A DNA stretch of 64,000 nt from Hydrangea macrophylla (lineage: Eukaryota; Streptophyta; Magnoliopsida; Cornales; Hydrangeaceae), in the NCBI GenBank assembly GCA_033977485.1, contig CM066998.1, positions 54,340,274-54,404,273 of the forward strand. The letters are read 5' to 3'. Position 1 is the first letter of the stretch, and each line of letters starts with the position of its first letter. The notes beneath the pieces are model-generated. The model was given only the letters and a program-made list of their open reading frames with translations. It searched no databases and was not told where the DNA came from. A program made the translations under genes and the position numbers. This document shows, one piece after another, positions 11,606-24,742 of the stretch.

Positions 11606-13348
11606 ACAAATTTAGGATTTCCTACTCAAAATATAGAAGCAAAAGGTGACTCTTGCAGGATGACCAAACCTGATTTGAATTAATACTCAGAATACAAGAA
11701 AAAGCTGCAACTCCTGTTAGCTAATTAGCAGGAATTTCTGTTATTTATTAGCAAAAGCCGCTCTCGTTTCTGTCCAGATCTATGAGCATGCCAACAAAAT
11801 ATTCAAAGAACTGGACAATATGGGTAGCTAAACCTCCATAATAATACTAGTAACAAATAAACATATAGACTGGATTGGGCCTTCAATAGTGCTAGCTATA
11901 TATATTCTCAAATTTAAGTAATTTCATATCCTATACTTATACTTTTAAAAGTAACAAAAAAGCGCAAAAAAAATTTGAGCAAAACCAGATCTCACACAGG
12001 CCTAGTCGAGGTCCAACATTCTTGATTTTGTGGACTAAGATATTCAATGCAAATTATTACAAACTTAATTACCAAGAACATGTAATAGGGTAGTAGAGTA
12101 CTCCTAACAAACAAGAGGAGTATTTAGAGCCCATAGAATAAGTCAATCACGTCATCTGCACTTGAATAATATTTTACAGACAAAACCTGTTCAATATTGG
12201 AATCGTTAGTCGATCTAGGTAGCTCTCTACTTGTTTAAAATTTCTAGAACCCTACTTGTAAATCAATTCCTTCTTCACAATTTCCTGATTAGGAAATCTG
12301 AACATACACATGAAATATAATGAATTAGAAGTGGTAGATACTTGAATTCTCAGAAGACTACATTATGAATAGCAAGAACAATTAGTAGCTTATATATCTA
12401 TGTCACATCACGCGCGCGCTCAACCCTGTTTGTCCATGCATGGTCGCTTTGTTTACTTTCAAAAAGACACCATTTTGCACAAGACCAGAAGGGTTTATGT
12501 GTCACATTTGAAATTACTGGGAGGTTATTTGCTACTAGCTCAAACCATAAGGGGATAAATGGTATTTTACCCCAAAAAAAAAAAAAAAATTTCTCTTTAT
12601 AAACTTTGTGTGTTATTTTCTCTTGTGAGAGTTTGTTCAGAGATTTTGACATGTTCGAATCTCTTCTTTGTAAGCTTCCGCCTGCCTCAAGTAGGACACC
12701 TGACCACATCTTTAAGAAAAATTAAAAACAGTCCTGACATGTTTTTGGTGTGTTCGATATGTGTCAGCCATGTGTACGTTACTTATACGTTGTTGGTGCT
12801 CCATAGATAATATAATATACTTTGCATGTGATAAGTCTCAAAAACAGAAGTTGCAATAATTTTCTTAAATTTTGCGGGTCTATTGCGTTGATCCTAAAAA
12901 ATTTAAGATGTTAAAATTCCTCACAATTATCATAATTAACAAAAATATTTAAAAGCAGAACCATTTCTTGTTCTCTGGGCTTTGCCATATTACATCCCTC
13001 TCTATTTTCCTTTTGTTCCTACATGGCATTTTTCTAATTTCCTATTTTTTGTTTTCTTTTTGTATTTTCTCCATTCAATAATGAGAATTTTCCATCTCAA
13101 GAAACTTCAAATTCCAACATCATAATTAAATCTTTATGTATATCTATCTATCTATCTATATCTATTTACTATGGAGTATATCTAAAGAGAGAACTATTTC
13201 CTTTCCTCTCACTCATGCCACTTGACATTTTCTAGATGTTTTTTTTTTTTTTTTTTATGTGGCATTTCCTACATTTTGCATTCTATTAGATACATACAAA
13301 AATTTAAGCCAAAAATCTTCCCACAATGTGCCACTTTGCATTTTCTTA
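11606..13348. other. Intergenic DNA with a MULE-end remnant
   Basis: No gene was recognised. Around 12480-12575 the minus strand reads GGTAAAATACCATTTATCCC, the style of a MULE-type TIR, but no matching opposite end was seen. A TATC microsatellite lies at 13141-13165 and a T-run at 13238-13256. Confidence 0.4.
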
Positions 13349-14273
13349 GGGCTCGCATGGTAACGTTTCCGTTTTTAGTTTTCAGTTTTTTTAAAACGAA
13401 AACCAGATTTCATTTTTTTTCATTGAAAATAAAAACAGAAAACATGTTTGGTAACATTGTTAATTTTTTAAGAAAATGAAAACAAAAACGTGTTTGATAA
13501 CAGTATCAATGTCAAATTTATTTTTCACAATATACCTATCAAAATGCATTATCAACACAAAATGTTGTTTTAAGAATTGGATTCCGATCCAAAAAAAAAA
13601 ATGGATTGAAACTAATCCTTGTTATAAACATTTCCAAACTGGCCAGAGTTTCTAAACAGTACCAAGACCCTGTTTGGCAACAATTTTTGGAGTTTATAAG
13701 TGATTACAGAACTCTAAAAGCTGAAATGAAAATATTTGGTAAACTAGATTTTGTAATTCAATAGCAAATAATTGTGAGTCAATCGAAAAAGACTGATTGG
13801 ATGAAAGTTAACTTGAACAGCTTTTGGCAAAAGTAGAACTTTACCAAACAGACCCAAGCGATGCATAATCCCAACAATATATGATTGGCCAAAGAGACTT
13901 ATGAAACCACAGTCTGAAGTCTGTCCAGCGTTGTAGGTGATGGCCAGTTGGTCTTTAATAATAATGTTATGATCATCTATTCATTCATTACAAACACGTA
14001 TACAGTAGAGAACGAGTTTGATTAAAAATAATTATATGAATTTCCTTTTTACCATTTTATATTAATAGTCGATAAAACCTGATCGGGATCGGGAAGCCTT
14101 ATTGTTTTTTAAAATCGAAAACAACTTTTTGCCGTTTTTGATTTTGTCCCAAAATTTAAAAACGTTTTTTTGTGGGAAAAAAACAAAAATATAACCAAAC
14201 ATATTTTCAGTTTTTGTTTTCTAAAAAAATAAAAACGGAAACTGAAAACCGCACGTTACCAAACGTGCCCTTA
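13349..14273. mobile_element. hAT-like MITE with a second MITE nested inside
   Basis: The ends TTAGGGCTCGCATGGTAACG and (reversed) CTAAGGGCACGTTTGGTAAC are inverted. Next to them are GTTTCCGTTTTTAGTTTTC on the left and its counterpart near 14235 on the right. At about 13665-13857 a second element has AGACCCTGTTTGGCAAC and (reversed) GGGTCTGTTTGGTAAAG ends. Neither has coding capacity. The outer element is longer than usual because of the nested one. Confidence 0.6.
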
Positions 14274-14567
14274 GTTTTTTCGCTATTTTTTGTTTTTTGT
14301 TTTTTTTGTTAAAAAGTTTGACCATCTTATTAATACCTTACACATTGATTTTCTACAAACCTCACACTATTCAATAAACTACTGTATAATAAAATTATTT
14401 TGTGAAAACCAAAGCAATGTATAGCCGAATTCCAATAAAAGCCTTGGCCTTTAAGAATTGTAGTCAACTTGTTTGGGAATATCTCATTTTAATTCAACAA
14501 TGGCCAATGGGTTGTGCGAGGTATAAGAAACTCTATTTTCAAACCAGCAAATTTGATGGAGCAGAAA

Positions 14568-14570
<3 letters not shown>

Positions 14571-14607
<37 letters not shown>
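14571..14607 (+). repeat. (GT)n microsatellite
   Basis: About 18 GT units just downstream of the 3' end of the ClpB-like gene. Confidence 0.9.
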
Positions 14608-14608
<1 letters not shown>

Positions 14609-14675
14609 TTTGACTACACCCCTTGCGATACCGAAACACTATTCTCACTAATTGAAATTAACGGAATTAAAGAGA

Positions 14676-17600
14676 TTAGAATCCTTGCTGCTCTAATGAT
14701 TCAGGGTTGTTCAAAACTCTGGTACTTACTGAATCATTAGTAGATTCCGTAAACAGACCAAACATGGACCAATGCCATTTCATTAACCTTTCTTCTTCCA
14801 GATGAGGGTCGGCCTCCATTGACAGCCTCGCAACTTTTCTAAGTTGTTCTCGACCAGCAGAAGGATTGCACAGCACAATCTCGTTAACCCGATTCAACAA
14901 CTCGGTTCTGAAATGTCTTTTCCCAGGCTAAAAATAACAGATGAAGAAGAACCACATCAACAAACAGTTGACAGCATAATCAACAAGAATTAAAAAAACA
15001 CTGGAAAAGCATAAATAATCAACTCCTCAACCATATGCAACTATGTTGTTTCTAAATCTAATCAGTTACCTTTTCTTCACTTTCTTCCTCTGGTCCTGGA
15101 GTAGTTTCTCCTACAAGGTTGACAAGAATTTCCTTGCTCCCCATCTCTGACATTATAACAACAATTACTCTACTAAACTTAAACATTCGTTTGCCTTCAC
15201 GATCTCCGAGCATACCATGGTCGAGCATAGCAATCAGAGCATCGAAAACAGACATATTAGCCTTCTCAACCCCATCAATTAGAAGAACACAGCATGGGCA
15301 CTCTATAGGATCCCTGAATACCACAAAAGTAGAGCAATGTATAAGCATGCAGGTAAAAGTAATTAAAAAAACCAAGGGCTCTTAAAGAATAGAGAAGGAT
15401 AAATAATTAAAAATCCCATCACGCACGATGAATCAGTGTCACTGCACGATGGAAGCTCGTACGTCCCATGAATCAGCTCAGCCATTGAAGTAGGGTCACT
15501 TAAGTCTTGCAAATTTAAAGAAACCACGAAGCCATAGTCTTTCTCGAAAAGAGTTACAAAACGCGCAGCAAGATGTCTTGCAAGATCTGCCTTACCATCA
15601 CTTGTGAGCCCCAAGAAAAGAAATGACCTTTTAGGTCGAGGATAAGGATCCATTAGATCTAGTTTTCCTCTGAATCTCAGCAGAGTGTTTACTATAATAT
15701 CAACCGCTTCACATTTCGATCCCAAACCATCAGGTAGTGCTGCAATACGATCTCCCATACGCAATCTCTCTCGCTGCCTTACCTCTGCCGTCTTTAAGGA
15801 CGAAAGTGGCACCTACGAAAATGGTAAAATTCAAAACACAATGAAGGCGGCTCCTAGTAAACACATGAATTTCAACTTAAGGAGGAAAATGTAAGATGAG
15901 GAAAATGATACCAAGAGGACTGGAGGGGAACCTACCAGTTTATAATCCTCCCATGTAAAGCTGACATCAAGCGCATTTTTTATGAGAAAATCCAGCAAAT
16001 TGACAAACTCTTGAACCACCTGAGCAACACAACCCATATCTTCCACAGTCTTATCCTTAATCATACTTTCCAATTCATAGTACTTTCTCCGAAATAAGTA
16101 GATTTTGTGGACACGTTCTTTCTCTTTCCTGTAAATAGCTCTTAGTTTGTCTATTGATTCTCTGCACTGCTTAAAGTCCTTATCATTGACTGGACCTCCT
16201 CTCTTGAATCTATAAGAAAACTCATCTGTCCCCAACAAGACATCAATGTAAATGGTGCACAAGTCATTTAACTCATGCTTTGCCACCAATTCAACCAGTG
16301 AAGGGACCACATTCTCTTGTAGCCAAGCCCTCACACATGGTCCAGCATCCTGGTCCTGGTACAATAATAGCACACAATTAGCGTTAGTCCACCAGACAAA
16401 ACATCCAGTAACAAGAATGTGGTCATTTGTACAGTCTTGAGTCTGATTGGAACATTATGCCGTCTTAGAGTTCCAAGTATCAAGAGGTCAAACCATTGAA
16501 AAACATTCCAAAGGAAGGTTAATGGACAACACGGGACTACCGATTTAAGATGATAACTAAGGAATGGCCACTCAACATCAAGTTGGAGGGACCCTTCACA
16601 ATACTCCTCCCAAATAGCAGATGACTGCGATTTTGACTAGAATTCATAAGTGACACAATTAAAAATTAATGATGATTTTTTAGAGAGATATAGCTACTGA
16701 ATTAAATCAATTAATATTTAATACGCAAAAGAGTATACAAAACTTCTATTTGGTTAATAAAAAAAACAAGGATTTTGATCAGGCTATTTTTGGCACTTAA
16801 CCACTTCCTTTCCTAGATACTCATCATGTGCCTATCCATGGGCTTGTAAACCTAATTAGGGTTCTCAAGCTTCAATCCCAGTCATACTTTAAGTAAACAA
16901 CTTGGGTCTTAATCTTTTCAAAATCCCATACGAGATCATCAAGCAAGACAAATATATTGCTGTTGGGGTAGCCATGAAGAACAACAAGACTCTACTGTGC
17001 TATGACAGTATTGTCATTTACCAGGCGTTTCAAAGGTGGTGATCATAAGGTAGGTTTTGGATAATTCAATAATTTGACCTTTACCCTTAGCATGATAGAA
17101 CAATGAGGGATTTTTATTTTTTATTTTTTTTTTTGGGTGGGGGAGGTGGGTGGGTTAAATTCATCTTGGCTCATTTGTGTGCCTCGTGTATGCAGATTTA
17201 TTCACGATGAGCGAAAAAATTATACTAAGATGGCAGCAGGAAAGAAAATTGAAAGATACTCACAATCTGACTATGGGATTTCCTTCTTATGCTTCGCAAT
17301 ACAGCTTCAGAAGGGTATAAAATGAGCCCTTTCTTATTCATGGTCTCAGGGACATCCCTCAGCCGAAGCCTAGCAACGGAATTGAAATCTTGATAACCAC
17401 GAGAATCAAGAACAATAATATCATCCAACTGGTCAATCAACTCTTGTTTCAAAAATTTGTTTGCCTGTAAGACATGATGTACAATGGTCATATATTTTCT
17501 GTGAAAGTCAGAAAAGGGAGAGGTGTTATCTAATTTTCATGGACTCTTCTCAATAGGTTGAACTACCTCGTCGAACACTTGACACTCTGGCAAGGGTTTG

Positions 17601-20600
17601 GAATATGTGTTCGAGACTTCTGGATGGACACTTACCAAGAAGAATGCTAACTACTTGTGTTATCTATTCACTATTATCTCTTTAAAATATAAGAAATTAC
17701 ACATTTAGGACTTTGTCGTATCGACATGCCCTTGCCGTGTCGGTGTCCGTGCTTCATAGCCCGTACCTGACATCCGTGTCCGAGTCCATGTAACATATGT
17801 GATAATGCAACCCCCCAACCATGTAACATAGGTGTTAATGCGACCCCTAGCATCTTTATTTCAACCAAATCTTTACCTCTATAATAAAACGGAGAAGACT
17901 ACATGAATGCTGCATTCCCAGAGGGAAAAAACAAGAAATCTCTTCTTCCCTGAGGAGGAAATCTCGATCCTTCTCTAAGCATCTGCACGAGGAGGGTCGG
18001 AGTACGTTCTTCCCAACATCTGAAGTCAATATAATTAGTGTTTTGGAGAAGTCAACAATACCCCCCTGGAGATCTATCAGTTTACCATGCTTCAGGATGT
18101 CAATTAGAATATCAGTGACGGAAGTATTAGCTTTGTCAACATTGACAAACAAAAGAACGCAGTAAGGCTGGCTCTTAACAGCCTCCACAAGCTTTCCCCC
18201 CACACCATGCTCTTTATGGTTGCAATCTCTGCACACACTAAAAATAGAGCCACTGTGTTTATCAGATAACAAAAACAAATATACGTGCAAACAGTAATGG
18301 TGTACCTGGGATGAATGTCACGGGAGCATGAACTACAAGGGGAAGAATGCAAAACACTGTCATCTGATACGTCGAATCTTATCACCTGGTCCTTCCTGTC
18401 AAAAATATGCTCAGCAAGAGCTTCAACAAGCTCCATCCCACCAACACCAAATTCACACAGGAAGAGAAATGAACCTAGAGGACGGGGCCGAATACAATTA
18501 TTAAGTCTAGTCCTCAACAAGGCATTAGTAATCGCATTAGTAGCGTTCTTTTGTCCAATTACACTCTTCAATAATCTTTCTCTTAGGCCTTGCAGTGGCG
18601 GCTTCAATCCATTTTGTAGCCATGAAGTAGGAATGCCAGTCATGGAGCTTGCTACCTACACACACAAGCAGTCATGGTAGTTATCAAATCACTTATCAAT
18701 CTTATAATAATATCTACATATATATATATATATATGCACACACACACACGGAAGGAAATCATTTGTTTAAAAAACTTATTAACCTCCACTACCACACGTG
18801 AGCTAAGAGCAACGTGCTGCTTGAACTTTTCACGAGTCGTTTGTAGAAGAAGTTCGGCTGAATGGGCACCAAGCTTTTGAGCTGACTCAAAAAAGCGACG
18901 CGGACTACCCGTTGTTTCCAGATCTTGCAAACAACCAACCAGCCCTTGGCGCATTTGTTCCATTTCACAAATCTCTTCAGCTCTTCTTTTGGATCTTCCC
19001 CGTAACAACACTAAAAACTTCCACTTCCCCATTAGCTTATCCCAAATATCTGTTAGACTTTCATATTCCGCTTCTACCTGCGTAATACCAGTCACATCAC
19101 GACCTTGGAAATAGGAAAACATGTCCCTATATATATATAGGGAGAGTGCTGACCGGCGTCCCGTCCGTGCGGGTTTTTTTAGGCTTAAAAGCCAGTGCAC
19201 TGGGTAGAGTGCACTTACCCAGTGCACTTAAGATCCTTTCCCTATATAATATATATATAGAGAGAGAGTACTTACATAAGTGATCCAATTACGTCTCAGA
19301 GGATCCTTCTCTTTCTTAATCTCCTTAAGTTCAACAAGTGAGCGATACAACGAATATTCAAGCTTGTCCAAATGATTCTCTTCCACATTTTTGTCAAAAT
19401 CCTGTTTAACTCTCATAGAGCATTTCTCCAACAGTTCGACTAACTTCTCACGAAACAACTCCTCCATTTTTGAGCTGTCATAATTTCCTCCATCACTGAT
19501 CAGCGGAGCTAAACAAGAACGTTTATTATTATTTGATCAGAATTGTTAGTCGGGAGGGTAATGATGATAACGGCAAAGAGGATTACTAGTAGTATAAAAA
19601 CAAGAAATTAATAGCAGGAGGATCCCAACTGACCAGAAAACCATTTCTGGACGAACTGAAAAGCGACATCGAAAGTAGGACTGTCAATGAGAACACCATG
19701 AGCAACCTCTATCTTCTCCCTCTCATTCAAATCAAGCTTCGTTCGGATTTCTAGTACCTTGAACAGAAAATCCTGCTTTGCCTCGAGAGTTGACCCATTT
19801 TCATAAACAGATGATTAACCGCCAGGTTTTATATAGATATTTTCAGGGCAGAACATTAGCAATGTTTTCATTTGAGTGTCGGTAAGGGCACATTCATTTT
19901 TTAAATGAGTTAAAAAATCAATTTTTTATCTTTTACTTTAATTAGTAAGGACACCACACTTATTGTACTACATATTATATTTTACAAAGGAATTTATTAT
20001 ATTGAGTCAAAAATAATAATTAAAACATAGTAGAATAATACTTAACTAGCAAAACGGAGTAGAATAGTTCAAAAAAAAAAAAACTACAAAACAATAAAAA
20101 GAAGAACGTGGCTAAATTGATTTTTTTTTTTATCAATCTCAACTGCTCATACAAGCAATTAGAAGTTAGACAGAACCAAATATGAAAGATTACATGCCCA
20201 GAGCCAAAACGAAAAGAGACAAACTCCGATTCTAACACAAACAAAAGGAGATCAGATGCTAACAGACTACATGTTCATGAAATCATTGAAATTATGACCC
20301 AAAAAAAACTATAAACAAAAAAAACAAAACGTGGCTGCAATGGTTCTTTTACAGTTTCACGTAAACACATATTCTAGCAGTTGAGTTAGTCTACTTCTCG
20401 TGTAGTATGTTTCGTTCTCAGTCATATGTACAAACTAAATTAATCACAAATCAAACTTTCAAAGAGTCGAATTTATAAATTAGCGAGGGTTGCAATACAT
20501 AGGTTTTCTCTTGTTTATAATAAAAGCTAGAATAGTGCATGGTTAGAGATTCATATAGAATGAAAAAGCAAGAAGAAGAAGATCAGAAGTTAAGAAGGAA

Positions 20601-20842
20601 TAAGAAAAAGAGATTGAGACTTACTGAAAATTAGTTGAATAACAAACACAGGTGTTGCTTAGAAAGTAAAAAAAATATTTTAAAAAAAAAAATTTGGTGT
20701 TAAATTATCACGATTTTGAAACTTAGGATCCTAAAGTGAAACTTCTCTAAAATTACACGATACTGACATGCAAATAAGGGAAGTACGGAAGTACCTGTGG
20801 CAGTTCGGTTGGCAAACACCGCCATCCCACAGACGTCCCCAT
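14676..20842 (-). CDS. Tandem ClpB/HSP101-like protein: two M-domain plus AAA2 halves, ATPase motifs degenerate
   Basis: Eleven minus-strand exons splice in phase to 970 codons plus stop: 20842-20795, 19757-19634, 19508-19276, 19077-18784, 18655-18306, 18237-17877, 17464-17264, 16355-15936, 15812-15427, 15313-15070 and 14927-14676. Every intron is GT-AG. The start of exon 2 is the least certain (19772 or 19781 also keep frame). Residues about 60-233 are charged and helical. Residues 234-590 match the HSP101 AAA2 half (MTGIPTSWL, ERLLKSVIGQ, LGSFLFL, then RAWLQENVVPSLVEL). Residues about 600-680 repeat the coiled-coil middle domain (YRKEKERVHKIYLFRRK). Residues 680-940 are a second AAA2 half (KRSFLFLGLTSDGKADLARH, HFRTELLNRVNEIVL, REQLRKVARLSME). 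There is no Clp-N and no AAA1. Walker A is CEFGVGGM in copy 1 (Lys lost) and GLTSDGKA in copy 2 (Ser/Thr lost). Walker B has VN and DG in place of DE. HSP101 is an ATP-driven disaggregase; this protein probably cannot hydrolyse ATP normally. Confidence 0.8.
19123..19260. repeat. Small repeat insertion in intron 3 of the ClpB-like gene
   Basis: It is bounded on both sides by CCCTATATA/TATATAGGGA sequences and contains a CAGTGCACTGGGTAGAGTGC block followed by CACTTACCCAGTGCACTTA. It looks like a short inverted-repeat MITE that landed between exons 3 and 4 without touching splice sites. Confidence 0.4.
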
Positions 20843-21029
20843 GATCTAACGAAATCGATTGATCTCTCCAACGAACTCAAGAGTTGATGATCAGAAGTCT
20901 AGAGCGAGAGAGAAGAGTCTCCGCAAATCGCAAATATCTTGCTCGGTCTTATAAAATAGAGTACTATGAAATTGCCATTGCGAGAATGCCGCAGTGATCA
21001 TGGGTGGTATATATATATATATATATATA
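20843..21029 (-). promoter_or_regulatory. Short upstream region of the ClpB-like gene
   Basis: The minus strand shows TATTTTATAAGACC about 110 bp upstream of the ATG, a plausible TATA box, then a CT-rich 5' UTR-like stretch. No convincing heat-shock element (alternating GAA/TTC blocks) was seen. The region is limited to about 190 bp because a Helitron terminus begins at 21030. Confidence 0.4.
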
Positions 21030-21510
21030 CTAGTGGAGAGGCTGCGTGTGCAACACGCAGCTCAATGCCCGTGGTAAGTTGTATCCGTTCCAAAATAAAT
21101 GTCAATGTTTCTCTTTTTTGATGTTTCAAAATAAGTGTCCATAGTTAAAAGTCAATTATAAAATGTAATAAACTTTCTGCAATACCATTACAATAAATAC
21201 AAATGGACCTAAGCAAGTAGGAAAATCCAACACCCATCACATTCAATAATAAAGGGGAAAAAATGACTATGTAGTCCATCCAAAAAATACTTCGTACGAC
21301 CCAAACTGCTAAAGGACATAGTTAATTACCAGCATCCCAAATTAAGTAGCTTATAATATGAAGGGTAAATCTGCAAATTATCCAACCATAAAAGCTATAA
21401 ACAAAACTACATTTTGGTACCCAATTTGAAGAAAGTCAAGCGCACCAAAACAATAAGTCAGGATACCCTACATTTTCTCTCTCTCATTTTATTTTTTAAC
21501 CCAGACTCAA

Positions 21511-21549
<39 letters not shown>

Positions 21550-22059
21550 CACGATTCCTCTCATCTCTTTCTCTCTCTCTCTCTGCACCACTATCCTCTC
21601 TTCTCTCTTCATTTTCCTCAACTTCCATCTCTCATCACTCTTTTCTCATTCGGAAGGATCGATTTAGGGTGGAAGAAAGGTTTGGCCGGCATGGTGGTGG
21701 CTCCGGATGACGATGGTGCCATTTCAGATTGGTTTTGCACACCGATTTAGGATTTGTTGGGTCGATTTAGGGTTTGGTTGGATCGATTTAGAGGTGTAGG
21801 GATCGAAGATGGTAGCATCTGGTAGCGGTGGTGCATGCAAACAGATCATGTGTAATTTTAATTATATGTGTATGTCTCCATCTTTGATTTAACTCTTTTT
21901 TTTTTTCCCTGTATTTTTTATCAGAATGAGTACAGATTCATGGTGGTTTTTGGGGTTTTGATTGTGATGGATTAGGGAAGAGGAGTTCAATGATTGTGGG
22001 TTTTCAAGTTGGTTGAATGTATATAGTTTTTGTCTCCATTGATCTTTGTTTCAACTGTT

Positions 22060-22099
<40 letters not shown>

Positions 22100-22631
22100 T
22101 GGGATTTCAAATTCGTTGAGTATATATTTTTTGTCTCCATCTTTGCTTCAATATTTCTTTTTTTTTTTTTAATTTTGAGTGTGGGTTTTCAAATTTAGTT
22201 GAATTGTTGTTTTGATTTTTTTTTGTCTTCATCTTTGTTTTTGTTTCAACTGATATATATATATATATTTTTTTTTTGATTGTTGGAGTTTATTTGGTTG
22301 AATTGTTGTTTTAATTTTTTTTGTCTTCATCCAGTTTTTTTGATTGTGGGATTTCAATTTGTTAAATTTGAGAGTTCAACGACCGTTTCAATAAAATATG
22401 TTGGGAGATTGTTTGGTTTCCTTCCAATAAAACAACAAACAAAGGTCAACAATTGTGGCGGTGAGAAAGAAGAAAAGGAATTTTGCGGCTGTTGGGTTTG
22501 ATAGACAGGTGAAGTTGTAAAATCTGAGATGTGGAGGGGTAAAATGGGTAACTCACACAACAAAAGTGAGGGCAAAATGGGGAGAAAACATTCGACACCA
22601 CCGACCACATGTTCTCTTATAATATAGTAGA
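21030..22631 (-). mobile_element. Non-autonomous Helitron (minus strand) upstream of the ClpB-like gene
   Basis: The minus-strand 3' end is CTAG (21030-21033) with hairpin CTGCGTGTGCAACACGCAG (21042-21060) 8 nt before it. The 5' end is TCTACTATATTATAAGAG starting at 22631, a typical plant Helitron start, preceded by A. The interior has CT microsatellites (21517-21545), long T-runs (22060-22098) and UTR-like sequence reading GATTTAGGGT. These could be captured gene flank, but no Rep/helicase frame or recognisable captured exon was seen. Confidence 0.75.
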
Positions 22632-22711
22632 TATATGTATACTAGTTGCTGCGAGATGTTGTTAGGGGCAATATGGTCTTTAGACATTTTTGTGTAACTT
22701 TCACCAAAGAG

Positions 22712-22996
22712 TAAGTGTGTGTTTGATAACTCAATTAAGTGGTGAAAATGAAAATTTTCAGTATTCAATTTTTTTCAAAGCGTTTGATAATGTATCACTT
22801 AATTGAAAAAGCAACAAAAAATCTACTGAAAACGTTAAGTGAAAATTTTCTGCAGAAAATAATCACTGAATGCAGTCTATTTTAGTTCTTGAAACACTGT
22901 TTGTAGTTTTGCCAACACAAATCACTTAAAATTTTCAGCACTTAAATTCAACACTTAATCTTCAGTAATTAATTTTCAACTTTATCAAAAACACCC
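22712..22996. repeat. hAT-like MITE
   Basis: TIRs GTGTGTTTGATAACTCAATT (left) and reversed GGGTGTTTTTGATAAAGTTG (right) enclose repeated CACTTAA and AAAATTTTCA motifs. A diverged fragment of the same family (ATTGAATGCAGTCT and TTTTATCAAACG) is at about 61371-61500. Confidence 0.55.
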
Positions 22997-23025
22997 TAAT
23001 TCTATTAGCACTAACGTATTTTAAA

Positions 23026-23174
23026 GTAATACTTGGGACACAACCATTCACACAACTTTTTTTACATAACCCAATAAATGTGTCTATCTCTCTTTTTATA
23101 CAGAAGAGACATAGACACATTTATTGAGTTGTGTAAAAAAAAGTTGTGTAAATGATTGTGTCCCAATTATTACT
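23026..23174. repeat. Stem-loop MITE
   Basis: AGTAATACTTGGGACACAAC on the left and its reverse complement on the right close a hairpin. The TGTGTCTATCTCTC block is shared with the MITEs at 241-471 and 8019-8214. Confidence 0.7.
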
Positions 23175-23660
23175 CCATATTTTACTATCTACACCCACGA
23201 TTTAAAACAAAATTTATTTCATATTATAATGTTATCCCCGTACAAAATTATACAAAAGGACAAGTAAATAAAAAAAAGATAATTAAAATTCAGTCTACTT
23301 TATGTAGAGTATTTAAGAGTCAGTCAAGTGCTTTATTGAAAATAAAAGGAAGTTTATATAAAGTCACTAAATTAGAAATGCATCAACTTTTTGTCTAATA
23401 TGCCTAAAATACCCCTTTCTCTTTGGTCTCTCTCTCTCCTCACATGGCCACCACCACCAGCCACCTCCACCAGCCGCCGCCACCACCACCGCCACCGTCG
23501 CCACCACTACCACCTCTGTTTTTTTTCTCTCTCTCTCTCTATATATATATACATGAGTATATATATATATCTAATATATGGCCACCACCACCCCTACCTC
23601 TCTTTATCTCTTATCTCTCTTCATACCACCACCACCACCACCACCACCACCACCACAAGC

Positions 23661-23870
23661 TAGGGGTGTACAAGAAAAACCGAGACCGAAACCGACCAAA
23701 CCGAGGGCATTCGGTCGATTTTCAAACTTATATTTCAAGAAGAAAACCGAACCGACCGACCGAAACACCCCAAAACCCCGACCGAACAGGCCGAACCGAG
23801 GCTATTGGTCGGTTTTTTTATGTGGAAAAACCGAGAAAAATCGACCGAAACCGACCGTGAACACCCCTAC
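23661..23870. repeat. Nested MITE (AGGGGTGTACAAGAAAAACC ends)
   Basis: TAGGGGTGTACAAG at the left and reversed GTAGGGGTGTTCACGG at the right are inverted. Between them are repeated CCGACCGAAACC-type motifs. It sits in the left arm of the fold-back element, where the right arm has no counterpart, so it inserted later. Confidence 0.6.
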
Positions 23871-23938
23871 CACAAACCACCTTCCTCATCCACCACCGCC
23901 ATTGCAGGAAAAAAAAAAAAAGAGAAAGAGTTAAAGTT

Positions 23939-24597
23939 TTTGGAGCAACTGTCCAAACCGAAGGAGCAACTCACCAAACGTAAGGAGCAACTCAACAAAC
24001 GTACCGGGAGCAACTCACCAAACGTAAGGAGCAACTCACCAAACGTATCTGGAGCAATCCACCAAACGTAAGGAGCAACTCACCAAACGTGTTGCTATTT
24101 ACCACCACCGGTCGCTGCCACCACCACCACCACGGGCAGCCGCCATCACCACCGGGCCACCACCAATACCACCACCACCACCACCCCAACTTCTTTATCT
24201 CTTCTCTATCTTTAATCTCATCTCTCTCTTCTCACAACCACCTTCACTACCAACACCACCAACACCACTACCACCACCAAACCCAAACCCCAACCCCTCT
24301 GTATCTCTCATCTCTCTTCTCACCACCACCACCACCACGCACCATCTTCCTCATCCACCATCACCATTGCAAAAAAGGAAAAAAAAAATAAAGTTACAGG
24401 TTGGTGCAACTGTCCAAACAGAAGGAGCAACTGTCCAAACGTATCGGAAGCAACTCACTAAACGTGTAACGTAAGGAGCAACACGTTTGGTGATTTGCTC
24501 ATTCTGTTTGGTGAGTTGTTCCCGATACGCTTGGTGAGTTGCTCTCGATACGCTTGGTGAGTTGCTCCTTCCATTTGGACAGTTGCTCCAAAAACTT
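23939..24597. repeat. About 20-bp tandem array and its inverted partner
   Basis: From 23939 to 24088 the unit GGAGCAACTCACCAAACGTA repeats about seven times with small changes. From about 24410 to 24480 it recurs in the same sense, and from about 24484 to 24597 it recurs in reverse complement (TGGTGAGTTGCTC). The two blocks are flanked by inverted A-run and T-run plus TGCAG/CTGCA sequences, so 23890-24630 is itself an inner fold-back with a CCA-rich loop. Confidence 0.7.
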
Positions 24598-24742
24598 GCA
24601 ACTCTTTTTTTTTTTTTTTTTTTGCAGTGGCGGTGGTGGGTGAAGGAGGTGTAATACCCTGTATTTTGGTATTTTAATAAGACCCGGTATTTCATTTCTA
24701 TACTCGTATAAACTTTCTCTTCCTTTTGATGAATTTTGATAC

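Noticed and set aside
14676..14735. A further exon after donor-like CA|GTAAGT near 14732
   Set aside because: The donor is good, but no downstream ClpB-like exon exists before the (GT)n. The in-frame stop at 14676 is the simpler end.
23391..24391. Overlapping Thr/His/Pro-rich frames
   Set aside because: All derive from CCA trinucleotide repeats and nested MITE sequence in three frames at once.
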